This document shows positions 54,994 to 63,733 of a stretch of 64,000 nt of DNA, piece by piece (the first letter of the stretch is position 1; every line of letters starts with the position of its first letter). The translations under genes were made by a program, and so were the position numbers. The notes beneath the pieces are model-generated. The model was not told the origin of the DNA. It searched no databases and saw nothing but the letters and a program-made list of their open reading frames with translations. Origin of the DNA: VAZQ01 sp963758945 (GTDB lineage: Bacteria; Pseudomonadota; Alphaproteobacteria; Rhizobiales; Xanthobacteraceae); contig CAVWXY010000011.1 in assembly GCA_963758945.1 (NCBI GenBank), positions 186,001-250,000 on the forward strand, read 5' to 3'.

Positions 54994-56916
54994 TCATTCG
55001 AAGCGCGCCTGCATCAGTTCGGACCAGCGGATCAGGTTTAGCCAGCGCCAGACCCGCCAATCGAACGAACGCCGCCCTTCGCGCACCGCTCCCCATTCGG
55101 CGACCGCCGCGTCAATCCTCAGGAACGGCACGCTGCGGGCGACGTCGCCCGCAATCACACCATTCACCCAGCCGTCAAGATGTCGTAGCCATTTCCGTTC
55201 CGGTGTTTGGAAGCCAATCTTGTCGCGGCGGTCGAGCACGGCGTCCGGTACCAGGCCACGCAAGGCCGCGCGCAGCACCGTCTTGCCCGTCCCGTCTGAG
55301 CCTATGAGAAATCCCTCCGGCAGCGAAAAGACAAAATCGGCAATCGAGCGCGTCAGCAGCGGGACGCGGCTTTCGATCGAATGCGCCATCGAATTGCGGT
55401 CCTCGTAACGCAGCAGCGCTGGAAGGCTTGCCTGCGTGAAGTCCGAAACGAGCGCTTCGCGCAGCGACGTACGCCCTTGTCCATAAAGCATGCCGCCGGC
55501 GGCATTGCGTTCTACAAACCACGCATGGTCGAGCGCACTGCGGGCCGAGCGGCGCCGCTGCATGACGTCTGCCGACAGCTTCGGCGCAAAGCCCGCGATC
55601 ACCCGCGACAGGGTTCGTACTAGACCGCCACCGGCCGGCAATCGCGCTGCGTGCGCAAGCAGCACCATTGCCTCTTTAATCTTTCCCTCACGTAGCAGCG
55701 AAACAATGCGTGCACCAAGATGGTGGCGATAGCCGGCGAGCATTTCATCGGCGCCCTGGCCATCCAGCATTACCTTGATGCCGGCCTGCTTGGCCGCCGC
55801 GAATACCCGGTGCTGGGCATAGATGCTGGTGCTGCCGAACGGCAGGTCCTGGTCCTCAATCAATCGATCGAGATCATTGACGAGATCTTCCGGCGCGATG
55901 CGGATCTTGTGCATGGTGACCTTTGCGGCCTCGCCGACCAGATCGGCCCAGCGCTCCTCGCCGATGACCGGATCATCTGCTGCGTAGGTGAAGGTATGGA
56001 TGTCGAGATCAGGCCCGCCCACCTCGCGCATGGCCATGACGATGGCAGAACTGTCGATGCCACCGGAGAGCGCGGCACCGACCGGCACGTCGCTGCGAAG
56101 ATGCAGCCTCACGCTCTCGAGAAGGAGCTGCCGCAGTTGCCGCGCGGCATCGTCGAAGCGGATACCCTTGTCGACCGCCGCCGGTATGTTCCAGTAGCGG
56201 CGCGGTGTGGAAATCGCGGCGGTATCGAGGTCAACATCGAGCACCGAGGCTGGCGGCAGCTGACGGATATCGGCGAACAGGGTCTGCTCATCGTAGTCAG
56301 TGAGCCCAAGCGCCAAGTACTGAAACAATGGCCCCGCACCGACGCGGCGCGAGACCGTCTTAAGCGATAGCAGTGCCTTGACCTCGGAGGCGAAGGCAAA
56401 GCCACGCGCCCACGCGGCATAGTATAGGGGCTTGATGCCAAAACAGTCACGGATGAGCATGAGGCGCCGTGCCTGCCAATCCACCATCGCGAAGGCGTAC
56501 ATGCCGGTAAGCCGGTCGAGCGCCGCGCGGCCCCATCGCGCCCACGCGAACAGCAGGACTTCGGTATCTGAGGTCGACCGGAAAACCGCCCCGGTCCTCT
56601 CCAGTTCGCGCCGCAGTTCCAAGTAATTATAAATTTCGCCATTGAAGACGAGGTCATAGCGCCCGTCTGCGCTCGTCATTGGCTGCCAGCCGGTCGACGT
56701 TAGATCGATGATCGACAACCTGCGGTGCACGATGCCCAACCGCGCCCCGTCAGGTATGGCCGGATTGCGCCCGCGCACCGGCGCCGATGACCCGTCCCAA
56801 AACAGGTAACCGCAATCGTCCGGGCCACGGTGGCGCAAGACTCGGCTTAGGACCTCGACAGAGTCGCGGGGGTACTCGCGCGCGTCAGCCGCCAGAATGC
56901 CACTGATGCCACACAT
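54994..56916 (-). CDS. asnB: Asparagine synthase, glutamine-hydrolysing (AsnB type)
   Basis: 640 residues from ATG 56916, which puts the nucleophile at Cys2 (MCGISGIL). The N-terminal amidotransferase has RVLRHRGPDDCGYLF, RLSIIDL and FNGEIYNYLELRREL. The synthetase domain has the PP-loop ALSGGIDSSAIVMAM, MLDGQGADEMLAGYRHH and IESRVPLLTRSIADFVFSLP. In glycan clusters such proteins (for example WbpS in Pseudomonas O-antigen loci) are thought to amidate uronic acids, which fits the uronic-acid genes at the left of the window. The frame is open upstream to 57075, but the Cys2 rule fixes the start. Confidence 0.92.
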   Translation of the reverse strand: MCGISGILAADAREYPRDSVEVLSRVLRHRGPDDCGYLFWDGSSAPVRGRNPAIPDGARLGIVHRRLSIIDLTSTGWQPMTSADGRYDLVFNGEIYNYLELRRELERTGAVFRSTSDTEVLLFAWARWGRAALDRLTGMYAFAMVDWQARRLMLIRDCFGIKPLYYAAWARGFAFASEVKALLSLKTVSRRVGAGPLFQYLALGLTDYDEQTLFADIRQLPPASVLDVDLDTAAISTPRRYWNIPAAVDKGIRFDDAARQLRQLLLESVRLHLRSDVPVGAALSGGIDSSAIVMAMREVGGPDLDIHTFTYAADDPVIGEERWADLVGEAAKVTMHKIRIAPEDLVNDLDRLIEDQDLPFGSTSIYAQHRVFAAAKQAGIKVMLDGQGADEMLAGYRHHLGARIVSLLREGKIKEAMVLLAHAARLPAGGGLVRTLSRVIAGFAPKLSADVMQRRRSARSALDHAWFVERNAAGGMLYGQGRTSLREALVSDFTQASLPALLRYEDRNSMAHSIESRVPLLTRSIADFVFSLPEGFLIGSDGTGKTVLRAALRGLVPDAVLDRRDKIGFQTPERKWLRHLDGWVNGVIAGDVARSVPFLRIDAAVAEWGAVREGRRSFDWRVWRWLNLIRWSELMQARFE

Positions 56917-57219
56917 GAAAGGGATGTCCAAGCCAACGGCGGAGGTCCGAGTCAGCCGACAATTCGGCTGACTCTGTTTGGCGGGATCATAGTCATCAGT
57001 CAATTCCGCCGCGGCCGATCCTCTTCTTGCACGCGTCCGCAAATCTACCCAGTGCGCAAGTGAGCAATAGATCACGAGCTACGCATCTGTCCGCTCACGG
57101 TGGTATGCGCGACCACCAGAATACTTGGCGCGCCCTCGCGGGGACTTCTGCGACGAGGTCCGGTAGTCCGTTTCGTCGAACCGCGAAGTTCGCCCCAGGA
57201 AGTCTGATCGCGGCGGGCG

Positions 57220-58749
57220 CTAGCGCACGTCCGCGGAAACTGGTGCAGGGGTAGGCGAAGCCGCTACTGAGGGCGCCGAACCGACGCGGGGCATTTCACT
57301 CGCTGAGCGCGATACTTTCTCGCCACACAGCAGGGCGATCAGGCGGGAGCCGGACTGGCCATCGAGCCAAGCCCAACGCGCCGCTACCTGACGCTGCACG
57401 GCAGTCATAGCCGCGCGCACCTCGCCGTTGCCAGTGAGCCTATTTAGCAGATCGCGGAATTCTGTTCTAGTATTGACGAGCGCCACACCTTCGACTCCAG
57501 CGTAGTCCTGGTAGCCGTACTGATAGACATCATAGTTGATGACCGGCTTGCCGCAGGCGATGGCCCAGCGGATAGTGGCAGAGACCGAGGCGACATAAAG
57601 GTCGCACAGGGGAATGAGCGCCGCCGTGTCGGCGTCGGTGATAGGCATGCCGTGGCGCCGCAAGGCGCCCAGTCGGTCCGGCGCTGTCTTCGGATGCGGT
57701 CGCACCACGACGTTCCACTCAGCGACTCCGGCAAGGCACGCTCCCCAAAACCCGATGAGATCATCGAAGTCAGTGAACTCGCAGCGAGGCCGATTGTAGG
57801 TGTTCTGATCAGGAGGAAGCGCGCAGAGCAGCAGCGGCCTGTCCTCCGGAAGGCCGAATTCCCGCAGCAGCGAGCGGCGCTTTGCCTCGACCTCTGGAAG
57901 GACGGCCGTAATCACATCGTCGGTCAGACTCCCGGTCTCAACGAGCTGCGACGCAGGTATCCCGGCAGCGCGATAATAGTCCGACATGGCCGCGCTTTCG
58001 ACCGCGATCGCATCGGCATTGCCGCTGTTCAGTAGCCACGGATTCGGCGGCGTGAGGCCGAGCTGTTCCACTGCAACAATTTTCGCATAATTTGATCGCA
58101 GGAAACGCCGTCCCTTGTAACTGAGCGTCCATTCGGTGAAGTGACGGGCGACTATGCGATTCTCCAGGGTTGCCTCGACCTGGTAGGGCGGGTGGTGAAC
58201 ATAGGATTCCGCAAACTCGGCCGTGTTTGAGATCGTATAGGGCACGATCACGCTACGCACTCCGTGCTGGCGCGCGACAGCGATCCACACCGCGGTGTCG
58301 AGCTCGACATTGTCTTCACAAAGTACGATAGCGGCGCAGTCGCGCTGCCGAAACACCGCATCGCATACGGCAGCACGGCGCAACATAAGGTTGCGATTGA
58401 GGTCGATGTAATCGACATCGATGACGCCCGAACCCGTCCGACGAACCGAATCGGGCGCGCATCGCGCGATGATGCGCGCGGCCAACACGAGCGCGTCGGC
58501 GCGCCAGCGCCGGAGGCGTCGGGCTCCAGGGAGGAGCGTCGCGCCGTGGTCGCTACCGACGAACGAGTCGGACGTCAGGACCTCGACGCCGTGCTGCGTT
58601 AAAGCGGCAAGCGCACCCACGTGGGGCTTCATTCGATCCTCGAGGAAAATCACGGGACGTAGCGCCTGCGTGCGCAAGAGGAGGTCAACGACCCGCGCCA
58701 GTTCCCGGATATGGGCCTCCTCGTTGATGATGAGCAGAGCATTCCGCAT
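57220..58749 (-). CDS. Unrecognised GT-B-like protein, paralogue of 53635-54987
   Basis: 509 residues. It shares LTPPNPWLLNSGNADAIAVE, LLLCALPPDQNTYN, VVVRPHPKTAPDRLGALRRH, DTAALIPLCDLYVASVSATI and RWAIACGKPVINYDVYQYGY with the 450-residue protein two genes on. It also has an N-terminal part (LLIINEEAHIRELARVVDLL) resembling its partner's ETPGQFTELRRLAELVV. The last 30 residues are low-complexity. asnB lies between the two paralogues. Probably a glycosyltransferase; no family is recognised. Confidence 0.65.
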   Translation of the reverse strand: MRNALLIINEEAHIRELARVVDLLLRTQALRPVIFLEDRMKPHVGALAALTQHGVEVLTSDSFVGSDHGATLLPGARRLRRWRADALVLAARIIARCAPDSVRRTGSGVIDVDYIDLNRNLMLRRAAVCDAVFRQRDCAAIVLCEDNVELDTAVWIAVARQHGVRSVIVPYTISNTAEFAESYVHHPPYQVEATLENRIVARHFTEWTLSYKGRRFLRSNYAKIVAVEQLGLTPPNPWLLNSGNADAIAVESAAMSDYYRAAGIPASQLVETGSLTDDVITAVLPEVEAKRRSLLREFGLPEDRPLLLCALPPDQNTYNRPRCEFTDFDDLIGFWGACLAGVAEWNVVVRPHPKTAPDRLGALRRHGMPITDADTAALIPLCDLYVASVSATIRWAIACGKPVINYDVYQYGYQDYAGVEGVALVNTRTEFRDLLNRLTGNGEVRAAMTAVQRQVAARWAWLDGQSGSRLIALLCGEKVSRSASEMPRVGSAPSVAASPTPAPVSADVR

Positions 58750-58806
58750 GTGGCACCCGGCCGTGAAATCGTCGCGGCAAATTCACCGAAACGATTGTCG
58801 GACTGG

Positions 58807-60084
58807 TCAGAGCCCCTTCGGTTGGACTCGGTTGGCTGCGCGCTCGAAGCTCTGGGAGAGTTGCATGCACCCCTTCGATAACACGATGAAGCCACCGCGC
58901 AGCAGTCCCTCGGTCGCGAGCAGCCGGTCGGCCTTGCAAATTGCCGCCATGGCGGCGAGCGTCGGACGACTCTCGATCGTCTCCAACTTGGAGCTGTGCG
59001 GCTGCAAGCGAGCGCGAATGTGACGTCCGGGCCCCACGATTCCGCGCAGACATAGGTCCGCGGCGGAAAGCAGATACGTCGCCGTGCGGGCCGCGCGCGA
59101 TGGGCCATCGGCATTCGGCTGAGTGGAAAGATCGCGACCCGCCTCGAACCGGCCGGACAGTTCGTAGATCTTCGTCGGATTGAGCCGATTCGGTATCGGG
59201 TAAATCGCTGACCAAGCCGCGTTTGTTTCGGCAACCCAGCACGCGAACGCCGCGCGATCGAGCGCGCTGAGTTGCCTGAGCCGCTCGATATTCTCGTTGA
59301 TGCCAGCGATGAGGTCGGTCGCCTCGTTGGGCTTAAGGTACTTGATAATGCCCATCACATATGTACGCGCGGCCCGGATCTCCTCCTCGCGCGACAGCTC
59401 GAGCTCGAAAGTCGCGCGCTTCACCCGCCGAAGCCATGGGCTTTCCTTGAACATGAGCTGGTGATAATGGAAAGTCTCTTTGACCTTTCCGTAGCGAAAG
59501 CCCGCGTTTTTGATGAGGTTCGCGAAAATGATGTCTTCGTTGCGGTAGAGATAGTCGTCATCGATCTTAGGCAGGACGTCGGCAAACGCTGTCTTGCGTC
59601 CCATCTGGCTGCCGGAATAGGCGCGCTCCACCTCGAGTGTCGGTGGAAGATATTCGACCATCACGGCGACGTTCTGGCCGCATTCGAACCAATCATACTT
59701 TTGCTGGCCGGCGCACATCGCATCGAACCACCCTCTCGGCAGATAGACGTCAGAATGCAAGTAGACAAACCAGTCTGTACTCACCTTATCGATCAGGCAC
59801 CGAATGCTGAAACCGAGCGAGCGGAAGGAGCGATGATCGAACACCTCGACGCGTGGGAAATTGCACGCGATCTCGATGCTGTTGTCGATGCATCCGCCAT
59901 CCCCCAGCAGCAGGCGCTTGACCGGGATTTCGCGATAGATCGACAGCAGATTGGCGCGCCATAACTCGTTCGTGTGCAGGATAGGAATGATGACGTCGAC
60001 CGCCCTATCCGGCTCGCGCCCAAGCCGATCGACGAAAGCTACATCTGTGAAAAATTCACGAAGGTTGGTTTGCGGTCTGCTCAT
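58807..60084 (-). CDS. Family 2-type glycosyltransferase
   Basis: 425 residues from ATG 60084. The GT-A domain reads AVDVIIPILHTNELWRANLL, LLLGDGGCIDNSIEIACNFP and DWFVYLHSDVYLPRGWFDAM, where HSD stands at the usual DXD place, then a conserved RNEDIIFANLIKNAGFRYGK with the catalytic ED pair. The C-terminal 180 residues are helical and unassigned. It is the first gene of the run that ends with wecB. Confidence 0.8.
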   Translation of the reverse strand: MSRPQTNLREFFTDVAFVDRLGREPDRAVDVIIPILHTNELWRANLLSIYREIPVKRLLLGDGGCIDNSIEIACNFPRVEVFDHRSFRSLGFSIRCLIDKVSTDWFVYLHSDVYLPRGWFDAMCAGQQKYDWFECGQNVAVMVEYLPPTLEVERAYSGSQMGRKTAFADVLPKIDDDYLYRNEDIIFANLIKNAGFRYGKVKETFHYHQLMFKESPWLRRVKRATFELELSREEEIRAARTYVMGIIKYLKPNEATDLIAGINENIERLRQLSALDRAAFACWVAETNAAWSAIYPIPNRLNPTKIYELSGRFEAGRDLSTQPNADGPSRAARTATYLLSAADLCLRGIVGPGRHIRARLQPHSSKLETIESRPTLAAMAAICKADRLLATEGLLRGGFIVLSKGCMQLSQSFERAANRVQPKGL

Positions 60085-60426
60085 TGTTTTTCCACTCCAC
60101 AGCAGAATGCAGTGACGCCAGCGAATTTCCAAAGTCTCCCTGCATCCCCGGGTAGGCCAGGTAAACTATCACGAGAAGCAGTCATGATTCTGGCGCGACA
60201 GATACACAGGCGAAGTTACTCCCGATGTGTAACGTTCTTGGGCAAAACGGTGCTTGATAATAATTTCGGTGCGTTGTGCGCTCTATGTAAGTTTGCGCCG
60301 CTCACGTCAAGGCGTTCTCTCCCCTGGGAATTCCCATCACCAACGGACTTGGAGGGATCTCAACCATCTTCGGGCAATCAGAAGGAGAAATCGCGAAATA
60401 CTCGTGGCCCCGGCAAAGTTTTGCTC
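60085..60426. other. Upstream region of the glycan operon
   Basis: About 340 bases with lower GC than the genes (for example the stretch at 60245-60275). It should hold the promoter for the minus-strand run starting at 60084. I see no convincing -35/-10 pair or operator. No gene is supported. Confidence 0.4.
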
Positions 60427-60847
60427 CAATAGAGAGCGTCGAGGCGGCCGAGCGCTATGGGGTCAGCCCCAGTGTGGCGGTGCTATGGGCACAGCGCTTT
60501 GAGAAGACCGGGAGCGTTGCCGCAAAGCCGAGTGATGGCTGCGCAGCAATGTCTCGTTCCCACGCTCAAGCGCGGCGATATCGTAGTCATGGATAACCTT
60601 CCGGCCCACAAGGTCGCCGGAGTGGAGGAGGCGATCGAAGCGGCGGGCGCTACACTGCTTATCTTCCACCGGATTCGCCCGACCTCAATCCCATCGAGCC
60701 GGCCTTAAGCAAATTGAAGGCTCACCTGCGCGAGGCGGCCGAGCATACCATTCCACGCCTCTTGCGCAGCATTGGACCCATAGTTGCCGATTCCCGGCAA
60801 AGGAGTGCAGGAACTTCTTTCGCCATGCAAGCTATGTTCAAATCTGA
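60427..60847 (+). pseudogene. IS630-family transposase remnant with internal deletion
   Basis: The plus strand reads VEAAERYGVSPSVAVLWAQR and FEKTGSVAAKPS, the N-terminal HTH region. It then jumps to QCLVPTLKRGDIVVMDNLPA, HKVAGVEEAIEAAGATLLIF, and after a frame change NPIEPALSKLKAHLREAAEH, ending FFRHASYVQI with TGA at 60845-60847. The first catalytic Asp region is missing. It differs from the IS630 at 33-34 kb. Its stop overlaps the end of the next, convergent gene by ten bases. Confidence 0.78.
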
Positions 60848-62601
60848 TCGGACTCCGCTCTAACTGAATGACCACCAACACTGGCGCGGTAACACTCGGC
60901 TATGGCGTCTGCGAGCCTGCTCACGTTGGTTGGCTGGTCGATACCTGCGATCCCCTCTTCGTCCGAACTCAAATATCCACGTATTGCAGTCTCTTCGGCA
61001 GCAAACAGAAACAACCGCACGGCTTCGGCATTTGGACGTTCGCCTGCGGCTACCTTAGAGAGCGCCTTCCGGCAGTCATCGATTGTGCGCACCGTGTGTG
61101 CGCCATCACAGCCCTTGTACCAAGCCTCGCCGAACACCAATGCAGGCACGCCTCTGGCAATCGCCTCCCAGCACGAGGTCCCTGTGATACTCGCGACCGC
61201 GCGTGCATGATCAATCAGTTCAAAGGATGACGTCCCGGTCGACACCAGCGAAACATTCGGGTGGGAAAGTACCGCGTCATAGAACGTCATCCAGCGTCCA
61301 CGCTCGCTCGCGTAATGAAGCATGAATTGCACCGGGTGCTCTTTGGCGTAGATGCGCCAACCTGCCGGCAACACCGATGCGATCAAACCGATCATCACGT
61401 CCTGGTCGTCGAACACACCGCCATTTGGGTTCGTCGAGCGTTCCGGCTGCAGATGAAGCGCGACATAGACGTAGGGCTGCTCCAAGTCCGGCAGAATTGC
61501 CAGCTCGTCATATCTGCGGCTCAGAGAATCGATGTGACGGGTCCGAAATTCGGCTGCCTCGCGTGCGAGGCTTTGCGGCGTTTCTGCCTCCTGGAAGAAG
61601 CAGCCATTGTAATGGCCATCGGTCAAAGGCGGTGGGGCCAAGGTGGGCGGCACAGCCATTTCAGGTTCGACGGGAGAGCCTACCAGTTTGGAAGACGAAT
61701 GCGACAATGGCAGTAGTAGCTGGTTAGCGGTGACTGGTCCCCGCAATAGACGTAGAGCCAGTCGGAATCGGTTTGGCCACCGATTCGCTTCGCTCTCAGC
61801 GAGCTTCCTTTCTTCGTTTTCCTTGGTCTGTTGGTCCGCCAATCTCGTCACCTCCTCATCTGCTAATCGCCTTGCTTCTGCATCGGCTCGGTCCTTCGCG
61901 ACTTTAACCGCCTCGCCCACGTCCCGTGTAAAGCGCAACCAATAGGGCGTTGCCTGCTCATAGCTGCCATGTAGGCTGCGCCAATAGGCTTCCATTCGTT
62001 CGGATAGAACAATCGGCGCCGGTGGCGGGTCGGCGCGGAGGCGGCGATACGCTGCTTGGAGCGGAGGTAACCCATCCTCGAAGCCATTGATGGCCATCAG
62101 CAATCCGTCCGAGCCGACATACTCGAACATGATTGTCGGAATTCCGCGACGGCGCGCCAGCACATAGGCGAGATAGTCATAGGTGACGTGCGGTGACGTC
62201 GGCATCAGTAGGACATCGGGAAGGAGTCGGTCCAGCAGGGCAGACCAGTACCCGGCAAGTCGATGGAAATGAGTGAATCGGTCATGGGTAGCGAATTTGC
62301 CCATTATTTCCATCCGGTCCATCTGCTTGAGCGCCATGACTTCCGCGAAGCTCAAGGCCTCCGCCATCGGCTGGTCGATAATGGACCGCTGCATGTCAGC
62401 AAGCTCGGGTGGTGGCCGGCCATACCTGGCGTCATGAGTGTCATGATAGATGGCGAATGGGAAACGCTGCTTCAGGTACTCCTGCGTGCCGGTTGAAACG
62501 CAGTAGATCGGCTGCCAGTCGTAACGTGCGGAAAGCTCGACCAGAACGTTGATCAGCATAGTCGCATTCCATTCGAGCGCGAACACCCTCACGGACTGCA
62601 T
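60838..62601 (-). CDS. Capsule-type glycan protein (KpsC/KpsS-like fold) with coiled-coil insert
   Basis: 587 residues. The C-terminal half has YVALHLQPERSTNPNGGVFD, YAKEHPVQFMLHYASERGRW, VSLVSTGTSSFELIDHARAV and SITGTSCWEAIARGVPALVF, resembling the donor end of capsule Kdo-transferase-like or polysaccharide-export GT-B proteins. Between the halves, residues about 225-270 form a charged coiled coil (DRADAEARRLADEEVTRLAD, QQTKENEERKLAESEA). The N-terminus begins VFALEWNATMLINVLVELSA. No family can be named exactly. The 3' end touches the IS630 remnant, so the last residues may be altered. Confidence 0.7.
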   Translation of the reverse strand: MQSVRVFALEWNATMLINVLVELSARYDWQPIYCVSTGTQEYLKQRFPFAIYHDTHDARYGRPPPELADMQRSIIDQPMAEALSFAEVMALKQMDRMEIMGKFATHDRFTHFHRLAGYWSALLDRLLPDVLLMPTSPHVTYDYLAYVLARRRGIPTIMFEYVGSDGLLMAINGFEDGLPPLQAAYRRLRADPPPAPIVLSERMEAYWRSLHGSYEQATPYWLRFTRDVGEAVKVAKDRADAEARRLADEEVTRLADQQTKENEERKLAESEANRWPNRFRLALRLLRGPVTANQLLLPLSHSSSKLVGSPVEPEMAVPPTLAPPPLTDGHYNGCFFQEAETPQSLAREAAEFRTRHIDSLSRRYDELAILPDLEQPYVYVALHLQPERSTNPNGGVFDDQDVMIGLIASVLPAGWRIYAKEHPVQFMLHYASERGRWMTFYDAVLSHPNVSLVSTGTSSFELIDHARAVASITGTSCWEAIARGVPALVFGEAWYKGCDGAHTVRTIDDCRKALSKVAAGERPNAEAVRLFLFAAEETAIRGYLSSDEEGIAGIDQPTNVSRLADAIAECYRASVGGHSVRAESDQI

Positions 62602-62854
62602 TGATCAATACCTCGTACCATACCCACGCCAGGGATAGTTGATTTGATGGCGCGAACGCAATGCCCTAACTCTGGACAACGACCGCAGCGACCCCTTTGC
62701 CGGCCTCAATTTCGGACCCATTGTTCGCCAGCGCTATTCGAGCGTCCTCCCGACCCGGAATCCCTCGTAGCTGAATCGAGGATTTGCCGGCGGTATCGTA
62801 CTCACTGCGATAGCCTACCCGGCCGAAATAAGTGAAAATGTCGAAAGATGCGCC

Positions 62855-63106
62855 TCACGCAGAGCGTCCAGCATTGCAATCATCGGCGACGCGAGGGGTT
62901 CCGTCGCGAGGAATGTTTTCGAGGTTCAACAGAAACTCTTCTTCGCCGGGCGGAACGCCCATGATAAAACGACCAGGCGGGATCTCGACCATTTCTGGGC
63001 AATCGGGACAATCCCTGAAAACACGGGGCGTTTCCTGACCCTGCGCCGGCACGATGCCAGGAAAGAGAATCGCGAGAATTGCAACCGCTAATCTGAAACC
63101 AATCAT
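62855..63106 (-). pseudogene. Formylglycine-generating-enzyme-like protein, N-terminal fragment
   Basis: ATG 63106 (overlapping the GNAT stop) gives a signal peptide (FRLAVAILAILFPGIVPAQG), then the typical lead-in of secreted FGE/SUMF1 proteins: FRDCPDCPEMVEIPPGRFIM, GVPPGEEEF, NIPRDGTP. After 83 codons it stops without the rest of the domain (about 200 residues). The sequence downstream does not resume it. It is a truncated gene. Confidence 0.72.
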
Positions 63107-63681
63107 CGTCCACTCCCGCAAGGAAAACAGTTCGTCGTCTTATCGCCCATCTGCGACAATCCTGCAGCAATCTTGGCAACTGATTTGATCGACGTCAATG
63201 AACAGATCGCACACCGTGACCGCCTAAGCGTCATTTCCAGAGTCTGAACATCGCGCACCCACATCTCAAACATCCGCGCCTCGCCGCCCTCAATTCGGGC
63301 AAACCCGGCCGACCTCGCGATTTTGACGGAAGCCAGGTTGTCGCGATGTATCAACGCAACGAGATGCCCCTCGAGTTGAGTGACAAACAACCGCAGCATG
63401 ACGCTCCCGATGCCGCGCTTCCGCGACCCGGGTGCGACTGTCCACGACAGCTCCCAGCCTTCGACGATACGATCTGCACGGACAACTCCGACTGGCTGTC
63501 TATCCACCTCAGCAATCTTCATGATGCGGTCGGGCGACTTCAGTCCTTTTCGAAACCAGGCCTCATGCTCCTCCCAGCTAATGATGCGGTCGTTGCAGGA
63601 TGCCCGTCTGGTCTCTTGGTCGTTGCGCCAGCTGAGAACCAGAGATGAATCTGCTTCCGAAACTGCTCTAAGCTCAATCAA
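63103..63681 (-). CDS. GNAT-family N-acetyltransferase (PseH/LegH-like)
   Basis: 192 residues. IELRAVSEADSSLVLSWRND and QETRRASCND is the typical start of nucleotide-sugar GNATs of the PseH kind. The acetyl-CoA loop follows the pattern SRKRGIGSVMLRLFV, and NLASVKIARSAGFARIEGGE closes the fold. It may N-acetylate a 4-amino sugar made by the LegC-like enzyme at 49 kb. The last 40 residues (RRSRCAICSLTSIKSVAK and on) look foreign to the family, so the true end may be near residue 152. Confidence 0.8.
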   Translation of the reverse strand: MIELRAVSEADSSLVLSWRNDQETRRASCNDRIISWEEHEAWFRKGLKSPDRIMKIAEVDRQPVGVVRADRIVEGWELSWTVAPGSRKRGIGSVMLRLFVTQLEGHLVALIHRDNLASVKIARSAGFARIEGGEARMFEMWVRDVQTLEMTLRRSRCAICSLTSIKSVAKIAAGLSQMGDKTTNCFPCGSGR

Positions 63682-63733
63682 CGATTCCTCGGCAACGCAC
63701 CAATGTCAGCCGGCGCGGGCCATGCCCGCTCGC

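Noticed and set aside
61261..61716. Plus-strand open frames opposite the capsule-type protein
   Set aside because: Antisense shadows of a conserved minus-strand gene.
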